Shown here: one piece after another, positions 56,316 through 64,000 of the stretch
Layout: each line of letters starts with the position of its first letter
How positions within the stretch are numbered: the first letter of the stretch is position 1
From: Porites lobata
Lineage: Eukaryota; Cnidaria; Anthozoa; Scleractinia; Poritidae
DNA length: 64,000 nt
Direction: 5' to 3'
Assembly (NCBI GenBank): GCA_942486035.1
Contig: CALNXK010000312.1
Coordinates: 232,001-296,000, forward strand
Program-made: the position numbers and the translations under genes
Notes under the pieces: generated by a model
Told to the model about the DNA's origin: nothing
Databases searched by the model: none
The model's input: the letters and a program-made list of their open reading frames with translations, nothing else

Positions 56316-56473
56316 GTAATCAAATGGTATACTCGTGAAATTAGGGAGCAATTTCACTAGCGTTTTGTCCAAATTCTAATAATTCCCTCGCCTAAAGGCT
56401 CGGGAAATTATAAGGATTTGGACAAAACGCGCGTGAAATTATTCCCTAATTTCACTCGTCACCATTTGATTAC
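56316..56473. mobile_element. 158-bp near-perfect palindromic MITE
   Basis: The arms are about 72 bp (GTAATCAAATGG at the left end, CCATTTGATTAC at the right) around a loop containing CGCCTAAAGGCTC. The arms share GTTTTGTCCAAAT or its complement. Confidence 0.88.
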
Positions 56474-56474
56474 A

Positions 56475-57695
56475 CATACAAAACACGGGAAAACAGGGAG
56501 AATCAAGGAAAAACATAGAAAAACACGATGAAACAGAGGAAAACGTAGGAAACCACGGAAAAAGAGGGAGAATCAGGGAAAAACATAGAAAAACAAGGAA
56601 AAAGAGGGAGAATCAAGGGCAAACATAAAAAAACACGGGAAAACAGGGAGAATCAAGGAAAAACATAGAAAAACACGTTGAAACAGAGGAAAACGTAGGA
56701 AACCACGGAAAAAGAGGGAGAATCAGGGAAAAACATCGAAAAACAAGGAAAAAGAGGGAGAATGTAGGGCAAACATAAAAAAAACACGGGAAAACAGGGA
56801 GAATCAGGGTAAAACATAGAATAACATTGGAAAACACGGGAAAACAAGGAGAATCAAGGAAAAACATAGAAAAACACGAGGAAACAGAGGAAAAAGTAGA
56901 AAACCACGGAAAAAGAGGGAGAATCAGGGAAAAACATAGAAAAACAAGGAAAAACAGAGAGAATCAGAGGAAGACAGGGAAAAACATAGGAAGACACAGG
57001 GAAACAAGGAGAATCAAGGAAAACATAGAAAAACACTGGAAAACAGGGAGAATTAGAGGAAAACATAGAAAAACACGGAAAAATAAGGAGAATCAAGAAA
57101 AAACAGAAAAACATGGCAAAACAGGGCAAAATGTGGAAAAACACGGGAAAACAGGGAGAATCAAAGAAAGACATAGAAAAACACGAGGAAACAGAGGAAA
57201 ACGTAGAAAACCACGGAAAAACAGGGAGAATCAGGGAAAAACATAGAAAAACACAGGAGAATCAGGGGAAAACATAGAAAAACACGGGAAAACAGGGGGA
57301 AACGTAGAAAAACACGGCAAAACAGAGAGAATCAGAGGAAAACATAGAAAAACACGGAGAAACAGGGAGAATCAAGGAAAAACATAGAAAAACATGTGAA
57401 AACAGGGAAAAACCTAGTAAAACACGGGAAAACAGGGGGACTCAGGGGAAAACATAGAAAAACAAGGAAAAACAGGGAGAATCAGGGGAAAACATAGAAA
57501 AACATTGAAAAACACGGGGAAACAGCGAGAATCAAGGAAAAACGTAGAAAAACATGGGAAAACAGGGAGAATTAGAGGAAAACATAGAAAAACACGGAAA
57601 AACGGGGAGAATCAAGGAAAATAATAGAAAAACATGGGAAAACAGGGCAAAACGTAGAAAAACACGGGAAAAAAGGGAGAATCAAGGAAAAACAT
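56475..57695 (+). repeat. Minisatellite block 3 (largest, ~1.2 kb)
   Basis: About 30 higher-order units of about 39-40 bp are built from roughly 10-bp A-tract subunits (GGGAAAACA, GGGAGAATCA, AGGAAAAACA, TAGAAAAACA). Units vary mainly by single-base changes and loss or gain of one subunit. Confidence 0.93.
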
Positions 57696-57957
57696 ATACT
57701 TGCAATCATTCCTGCTACACGATATACGTGCGTTTTTTTGTCACGTATACTTGCGTTTTATTCCCAAGTATATGACTATTTTCTTACAAACGCGCATATA
57801 TATGCGCACAAAAAAGCCCATATACATGCGTTACAAACAAGCATGTGGTATATGGGGTTACAGAAAGTCGTCGTATAAGAGGCACCGAATTATACCGTCA
57901 ACAAAATACCCCTTCATGTACGATGGAGCTGAAAAATAACTTCAGTTTGAATCAAGC

Positions 57958-58146
57958 ATGGCCGCAATGGCAGCGTTAATTTCGAGCACGATTTGGTTCT
58001 TATTCATTGCCCTCACAGTAGTGGTGGTTGTTGGCTCCCCGACAACGGATTTGTTGGAATCCGTGGATTGTCTCTTCAACTGTCTCTTGAGTGACTGTGT
58101 ACGCTATTTCACAAATGCTGACCGAAACAACGATCGATTCAGTTAG
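57958..58146 (+). CDS. Possible small secreted peptide (62 residues)
   Basis: The start (AGCATGGCC) is followed by a textbook signal sequence: a short N-region, a hydrophobic core TIWFLFIALTVVVVV, and a GS-P boundary suggesting cleavage near residue 27. The remainder, about 35 residues, is acidic then polar with three cysteines (DCLFNCLLSDC) and ends at TAG. It lies between minisatellite blocks with no recognised neighbours. It could be the first exon of a longer gene; no strong donor was identified. It is not assigned to any toxin or small cysteine-rich protein family. Confidence 0.35.
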   Translation: MAAMAALISSTIWFLFIALTVVVVVGSPTTDLLESVDCLFNCLLSDCVRYFTNADRNNDRFS

Positions 58147-58470
58147 AAATTAGCGTTCGACAGGCAAAACACGACTCATAAGCTCTTGATAATGTGAAAC
58201 ATGACCTTGAGAGTCTGCTTGAACAGATTGGTTTTTCTTCTTTTCTCTCTAGCGCGCGAATTATCACCTTTTCGCCTTCACAAACACTTTCTAAGCCTCC
58301 TAGTCTCTAAGCTTTTTATCATTTCCCCGGTATTCTTACTGACTTTAATAGCCTTCCACCTGCCTCTCTTTTCTTAGTGCTCCTCCACTTTAATTGTGAT
58401 TTTCATGGTTATCTAACTCGTTCTCGTTCAACTTGCCTAAAATGTCCCTCAGGTATCAATTTGAAATCAG
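58147..58470. other. Unassigned stretch
   Basis: Nothing is recognised. A Cys-containing frame (STCLKCPSGINLKSA) runs into minisatellite block 4 and is probably chance. Confidence 0.4.
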
Positions 58471-58472
58471 CG

Positions 58473-58645
58473 AAAAACATAGAAAAACACGGAGAAACAG
58501 GGGAAAACGTAGAAAAACAAAGGAATACGGGGAGAATCAAGAAAAAACATAGAAAAACATGGGAAACCAGGGAAAAACGTAGAAAAATACGGCAAACAAG
58601 GGATAACGTAGGGAAAACAGGGAAATGCATAGAAACATAGGGAAA
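58473..58645 (+). repeat. Minisatellite block 4
   Basis: It has the same AAAAACATAGAAAAACA-type subunits as blocks 2 and 3, and the same orientation. Confidence 0.9.
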
Positions 58646-58699
58646 CTTCTATATATATTGGGGACATATTATGGAGTCTTACATGAGATACTGACCTTT

Positions 58700-58880
58700 C
58701 TGTTTGGTACCAATCGCAGCATTGGTACCAATGGACCATTGGAATTGCCCTGTACCCAGCTAGATCACATGGAAAATAATCTGTGCCTTTAATGAGATGC
58801 ATATTTAGTAATAGAACCATTGGAATGATGTGCTTTTCTATTGGTACCGATTGTACCATTGGTACCAATGGACACCCTTC
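58700..58880. repeat. Cluster of ATTGGTACCAAT palindromes
   Basis: CATTGGTACCAATGG (58722-58736) recurs as CCATTGGTACCAATGG near 58856-58871. Half-copies (GGTACCAATC, TTGGTACCGATTG) lie at both ends of the interval. Confidence 0.8.
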
Positions 58881-59047
58881 TTATCACCACTAATATGCCT
58901 TGTGCCATCTCATACCCAAAAGATTGCAGACTTGTCGACGCACAGGAATAATCTGAAAAGCATTCTTTATATCTGTCTTAGCTAAAAAACATCCTGGACC
59001 AAAGGTCTTTATATGGTGAATAGCATCCTGAGTAGTGGCATAACATA

Positions 59048-59148
59048 AGCAGCATCAGGGGTCTATTCAGCAACCATTATGATGCAAATGAGGGATGATG
59101 TGATCCCTCATTTGCATCATAAGGGCTAAACAGACCCCCGATGCTGCT
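59048..59148. repeat. 101-bp hairpin with ~48-bp arms
   Basis: The left arm AGCAGCATCAGGGGTCT ... ATGATGCAAATGAGGGAT pairs with ATCCCTCATTTGCATCAT ... AGACCCCCGATGCTGCT, with a few mismatches and a 6-base loop. It may be a tiny palindromic MITE or a hairpin RNA precursor. Confidence 0.88.
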
Positions 59149-59245
59149 GAGCTTTATCGATTAGTTCTAAGCAGTTATCGATTGTTTTCTCTCGTTTTTA
59201 ATTCGTTTTCGTCGTTTTTTGTCGTGTTACTTCGTTACTACATTA

Positions 59246-59864
59246 ACCCATTCGCTCCTGGAGATTTTGCCGAAAAACGCGTTTTGAAGCTAGTCGAGTG
59301 GTTTTCTGGTCACTGTCGTGCTATAAAGAGCTAGAACGTATCACAAACCGGTTTAGAGGTCGTACACTTCGCGGCCTTCTGATCCAGATGCAAAACATCA
59401 GCTTGCGAAGTTCGGGCATGGGCAGAAAGCAAAATTTCGAGTTTTTGGGTTTTAAAGTGACACAGCAGTCTTGACTTTTACTTTTCGCTTTCTCTCCTCC
59501 CTTCTTTTTTCGCTTCTCTTGCCTCATTTTTTTCTCTTGCTGGGCATTTAGTAGGCTTCATTTTGGTGGGAAGAGTTTTTAGGAAAGCTTGTAGGATCTT
59601 AGGATTAGGTGAAAGGAAAGGTAGGTGGGTAATGGAACAAGATTTTCATGGAGATTTTCAGGTGAATGTCACGTGGTCTTTTGCTTCTTTCTCCGGTGTC
59701 CTTGACTGAATTGTGCTCATTCTGGTATGATTTGAAAGATATCTTCACTCTGCACAAGTTAGCGAAGAAAGTTGTACTTGACCGTTAAAACTGATGACGT
59801 CACAAAGGGTAGAAAGGACCTGGATCCGCATGGGCGGTTACGGGCGGTTCAGGGGCGAATGGGT
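59246..59864. mobile_element. 619-bp MITE with TTA target duplication
   Basis: The ends ACCCATTCGCTCCTG and (right) CAGGGGCGAATGGGT are inverted. TTA flanks both sides (59243-59245 and 59865-59867), which fits Harbinger-type insertion. The interior is non-coding. Confidence 0.82.
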
Positions 59865-59880
59865 TTATTAGAATGCTTAG

Positions 59881-59980
59881 AAGAAAGAAAAGAAATTTAT
59901 AGGCAGGAGTCGAACTTGCGACCTCCGGATCTCAATTACCTGCGCACGATCTCATCCACACTACCGCGGCTTACATAACA
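59881..59980 (-). ncRNA. tRNA-derived SINE or tRNA pseudogene
   Basis: On the minus strand a GCCGCGGTAGTGTGGATGAG segment resembles a pol III A box. AAGTTCGACTCC about 35 bases later is a good B box, with CCGGAGG/CTCC-type pairing as in a T arm. The acceptor and anticodon arms do not fold into an intact tRNA, so a SINE head is more likely than a functional gene. Confidence 0.55.
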
Positions 59981-61038
59981 ATGGCCGTAGAAATTTAAGT
60001 ATTAAAGGCTACGGGTTGACATCATAACACATTTAGCAATGCTTACAGCGTAGCGATCACGTAGCAGTTTCGATGGAAATAATTCAGCGAATAGTTTGTG
60101 TGGATTTTTAAGGATTGTTTTTCACTTCGCTAGTTTTTTTACAGCTGTTATTTACCACTCGTTTGGCCATCGCATCGATCGATTCTACGATGGGAGGTTT
60201 TTAGTTCAATTCGTTGAGGTTCACGCACCGGTAAACTTTTCATTTGAAGTCGAAAGTTGAATACTAATCAGTTTTACGGTTTAACTTAGAAAAATGTGAT
60301 GTAGTGGTCCCTGTGAGTAGATTTCAACAAACGTGAGAGTCTGCACTCGTTCCTTCAAACCTGCTGTAACTACCGACCGTCGTCAGTTTATTTTATTCTA
60401 TTTGTTTTATTTTCCCCCCTTTTTTGGTTTTTATTTGCATATCTGCGTTTTGGTTCGCACTTCCAGTCACATGATAGTCATGTGACCGGAGAGCACATGG
60501 TAGAGCTAGGTGCCATTTTTTGTTGTTGTTTTTTCTGCAAGAGCAAACAGTTCTTCAACGTACAAGGACACGTACACTGTATATTTAAAGTGACATTTTT
60601 GGTGCAAGTACAGGAAGCAGTATTCAAGGAATAAAATGCTTTAATCAGGGTTCAATTTGTGGAACTCACAGTTGAGGAACTGTTCGCCGAATCGATTGAT
60701 GTTTGGGTTCTCAGGGAGAACACAGCTTCGACGAGTTTGAATTTCATTGATCGGATTTGGAACTAGCTTTCAAGGAAAGCACGGCATCAAGTAAGGATTT
60801 ATCTGTTATTTTTCGCATTTGCATTTGGATCGTTTTGTTCTCAGGGAGAACATTTATTTGACAAGAATTTGTTGTGATCTGTCGCATTTGGAACTTTGTC
60901 GCGTTCATTGGAATTCTGTCCACGTCTACGGATGATTCAAGCTTACGTCTAGTTCAGTTCTTCGCGGAGAACGATATTCAGCTGCCACTGTTTATGAGGG
61001 TCAAGTGAACATAATGTGCAGGAAGGACTCGAAGACTC
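59981..61038. other. Leader region upstream of the BEL/Pao ORF
   Basis: No gene was found. TATATTTAAAG (about 60580), AATAAA (about 60632) and two GTTCTCAGGGAGAAC palindromes (60707-60721 and 60837-60851, in two related units 130 bp apart) suggest retrotransposon control sequence, possibly a 5' LTR and leader. LTR ends and the primer-binding site could not be fixed without the 3' LTR, which lies outside the window. Confidence 0.4.
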
Positions 61039-64000
61039 ATGTCACTATTTGAAGGTGTCCGAGGTCGACAGGGAAATGGGGGACAGAACCAAACAATGCC
61101 TGCTTGTACCGTTTGTCGTGGTCAGCATGGATTGTGGAGGTGTGATAAGTTTAAGAAGCAATCTCATCAAGACAGATGGAAAGTAGTGCATGAACAAAAC
61201 CTTTGTATCAAGTGTCTCCAGAGCGGTCATTTTGCAAGAAACTGCCCCAAAAATCAGTTCAAATGTCAGGTGAATGGATGTAAGAAGGAACACAACACAC
61301 TGCTACACCCCCCTCCAGCAGATTCAACCCCACCAAGTGTTAATCCACGCCAGCTTAATCAGAAAGAAACAAAGGCGAACACCAACAGTGAAACCAGTGG
61401 AGTAACTAGTGAAGGTGCTCCCGTAACTGCTGCAACTGGGGCCGGCGAGCGAGTCTGTCTTAGTGTTGTTCCAGTCAAGGTCCTAGCCAAAGGTAGCAAT
61501 TTGAAACCTGTTGAAACATATGCGTTGTTGGACAGTGGCTCAGAAGTGACTCTTTGCTATGAAAGGTTGAAGGAGACATTGGGTGCAAGTGGCACGAGGC
61601 TGGACGTCTCTTTAGCAGGGATGACGGGCTCAACCAGAGTGGAAAGTCAACAAGTAGATCTTGTGGTGATGTCAATGGATGAATCAGTGACAGTGGAGCT
61701 TTCAAGCGTCAGGACAGTCAAGCATATACCTATAACTGAGAGCTGTATAGCCAAGAAGGAGGACCTTGAAAATTGGCCTCGTTTGCGTGATATTGAGTTA
61801 CGACAGTTGGACATCACAAGTGTCATGTTAATTGTTGGTCTTAAAGACAACCCAAGCTTGTTCTTGCCGTTAGAATGCCGAGCTGGTGGCAAAGGAGAAC
61901 CAGTAGCAATTAGGTACAGCCTGGGATGGACGGTGATAGGTCCTGTTGGTGGAGAAAGCTGTACCGCCGAACGCTCAGTCAACTACCTACGTATGGAAGA
62001 TAGCTCTGTTGTGTGCGCAGGTGGTTTAGATTTTGAAGGTTATGTTCTTTGCAAAGACCACAAGAAGAGTGTTGTGTTGTCTACAGGGCTAAACAGTGAA
62101 GATGCCTATGAAGAGAATGTCGCAGACATGAACTGTGTCCTTGAACTAGAATGTAATGCCAATGAACCCAAGCATCGTTTACAGATAGATGAAATTGATC
62201 GTCAAGCTCGGGACGATGAGCTTAGTCAACAGTTGGAGCGACTGTGGAAAACAGATTTTGAAAACTGTGAAGTCGAGACGCGAGTTTGTGCATCATTGGA
62301 AGACAAAAGGGCCCTAGAAATAATGGAGAGAACTCTTAAGATGTTAGATGGACACTTTCAGGTTGCCCTGCCTTGGCGACATGAGCCACCATTTTTACCT
62401 AACAACAGGGTAGTTGCAGAGCGAAGAGGTTTGCTTCTAAAGAAACGACTCCTGAAAGACGAAGCCTTGTTGGAGAAATACAAGACAACAATGGCTGATT
62501 ACACTGAAAGTGGCCACGCTGAAAAGGTCCCCGATGAAGAGTTAGAGGTAAAGGACAGACCAGTGTGGTACCTACCTCATCATCCCGTAACTCACCCTTT
62601 AAAGCCCGTCAAAGTGAGAGTCGTTTATGATTGTGCTGCCAAGTACGGAGGGACGTCATTGAATCAACAACTTTTGCAAGGACCTGATCAAACAAATCAA
62701 TTAGTGGGTGTCCTTAGTCGGTTTAGACAAGATCCCATTGGAGTGGTAGCTGACGTTGAAGCGATGTTCCATCAGGTGTTGGTGGAACCTAAGGACTGTG
62801 ATGCACTTAGATTTTTGTGGTGGCCCAATGGAGACTTGTCTCGAGAATTGGAAGAATATAGAATGGTGAAGCACCTATTTGGAGCCGCATCTTCCTCGAG
62901 TATTGCTAATTTCTGTTTGAAAAAACCGCCGAGTTACATGGAGAAGGGTTTGAGGAACAGACAGTGGAAACGGTGAAGCGTAACATGTATGTGGACGACA
63001 TGATGAAGTCAACAAACACTACCGAGAAGGCAGTTGTGCTGGTGAGTCAACTCCAGGAGCTACTAACAAGAGGTGGTTTCCATTTGACAAGGTGGTATAG
63101 CAATGACAGAGATGTGGTAGCAGCGATTCCAGAGTCTGAAAGGGCTAAGTCATTTGCAGACTTGGACTTAGAGAAATTGCCGACCGAATCTGCTCTAGGT
63201 CTCAAATGGAACACAGAGGAAGACAAATTTGTCTGGGAGGTCTTGGAGAAGATCCTTCAAGTTGCTAATCAGCGGCCAATGACACGCAGAGGAATAGTGT
63301 CAGCCGTCTATTCTCTCTTTGATCCTCTGGGTTTTATAGCACCATACATCATGAAAGCCAAACTGTTGTTGCAAGCCCTTAGTAGAAAAAACATTGGTTG
63401 GGATGATCTCATTGGGGAGGCTGAGAAAATCCAGTGGAGGCGATGGCTGGATGATCTTCCCAAGTTACAAGAAGTGCAAGTAGATCGTTGTTTCAGACCC
63501 AGAGAGTTTGGCGAAGTAAAAGAAGTACAGCTACACCTTTTCTCAGGCGCATCTCGTCAAGGATACGCATCGGTTGCATACCTCCGTGTGAAGGACGAGA
63601 ACAGTCGAATTCATTGTGCATTTGTAATGGCAAAGGCAAGGTTAGCCCCAGTGCGCGAGATTTCAATTCCAAGGTTGGAATTGACAGCTGCAGTCATCTC
63701 CGTGAGACTCTCTAAGATTATCCGTGAAGAATTGGATGTGAACTTCCAGAAAGTGTTCTACTGGACCGATTCAATGTCGGTGTTGAAGTGTATCAACAAC
63801 GAATCAAAAAGATTCCACACGTTCGAATCCAATCGTTTGACGGTGATACATAATGGATCTTCCCACTCCGAGTGGCATTATGTAAACAGAGATAATAATC
63901 CTGCAGATGATGGCTCAAAGGGACTTAAATTGGATGACATGTTAAAAAATGATCGTTGGTTGAGAGGTCCGGAGTTTCTTTGGGGAAATGAGAGCCTCTG
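61039..64000 (+). CDS. BEL/Pao retrotransposon Gag-Pol, partial (runs off window)
   Basis: The frame opens at 61039. It has zinc knuckles CTVCRGQHGLWRCDKFK and CIKCLQSGHFARNC plus a third Cys/His cluster, an aspartic protease (YALLDSGSEVTL), and the Pao RT with KVRVVYDCAAKYGG, motif A GVVADVEAMFHQVLV and, after a shift, motif C MYVDDMMKS (about 62990). RNase H follows (HLFSGASRQGYAS, ISIPRLELTAAV, YWTDSMSVL, NPADDGSKG). One frameshift is visible: a short A6 run at about 62922 in KK(T/P). After it the other frame stays open with no stop to base 64000. The usual Gag N-terminus (DUF1759) is absent, so the copy may be 5'-truncated. The first RNase H Asp is Gly (63546-63548). Integrase and the 3' LTR lie beyond the window. 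Confidence 0.93.

Noticed and set aside
52612..57246. Long frames of 60-139 codons in the minisatellite blocks
   Set aside because: Their repetitive composition (ENRENQ-like or CFSVFP-like) on both strands is a direct product of the tandem repeat.
59881..59980. Functional tRNA gene
   Set aside because: The B box is good, but no complete cloverleaf with paired acceptor stem can be drawn. SINE head preferred.
1..64000. CRISPR arrays, rRNA genes, prokaryotic operons
   Set aside because: No spaced direct repeats, rRNA signatures or Shine-Dalgarno-linked gene runs were seen; gene structure is eukaryotic.

Overview
This window looks like nuclear DNA from an anthozoan cnidarian, most likely a stony coral. 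It is AT-rich, it has short GT-AG introns, and it is packed with decayed transposable elements of the kinds common in coral genomes: CR1/L2-like LINEs, Penelope-like, BEL/Pao, hAT, Harbinger and many foldback MITEs. No prokaryotic features, CRISPR array, rRNA or intact tRNA gene were seen.

Layout. Bases 194-2740 (minus strand) hold a decayed non-LTR retrotransposon joined to a BEL/Pao RNase H scrap. Bases 3118-7516 are a long-inverted-repeat transposon with TTAA target duplications. It splits a 0.58-kb repeat whose unsplit copy lies at 10062-10636. Bases 9-22 kb hold MITEs, inverted repeats and a Harbinger element with the start of a transposase. Bases 22.9-25.4 kb are a nest: a Penelope-like RT remnant inside a TAA-flanked TIR element, which sits in the terminal repeat of another element. 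Bases 25.4-31 kb are mostly unassigned, apart from a LINE tail.

Bases 31.5-44.9 kb (minus strand) carry exons of a host gene of the UPF0415/C7orf25 family. A 2.4-kb foldback element with an 8-bp target duplication interrupts its second exon, exon 1 carries a one-base frameshift, and the middle and C-terminal parts were not found. A 3.6-kb hAT element on the opposite strand sits in one of its introns.

Bases 47.8-52.6 kb hold the most unusual locus. It is a lone, broken protein-primed family B DNA polymerase with N-terminal zinc fingers and a nuclease-like insert. A 77-bp spliceosomal-type intron lies inside polymerase motif B. A compact promoter upstream carries a duplicated 113-bp block (MARE plus CRE sites) and a TATA box. 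The gene ends before motif C, where a minisatellite begins. Related minisatellite blocks made of roughly 10-bp A-tract units recur in the opposite orientation at 55.5-58.6 kb.

Bases 59-60 kb hold a TTA-flanked MITE and a tRNA-like SINE. Bases 61039-64000 are the 5' two-thirds of a relatively young BEL/Pao retrotransposon (zinc knuckles, protease, RT, RNase H). It runs off the window with a single homopolymer frameshift.
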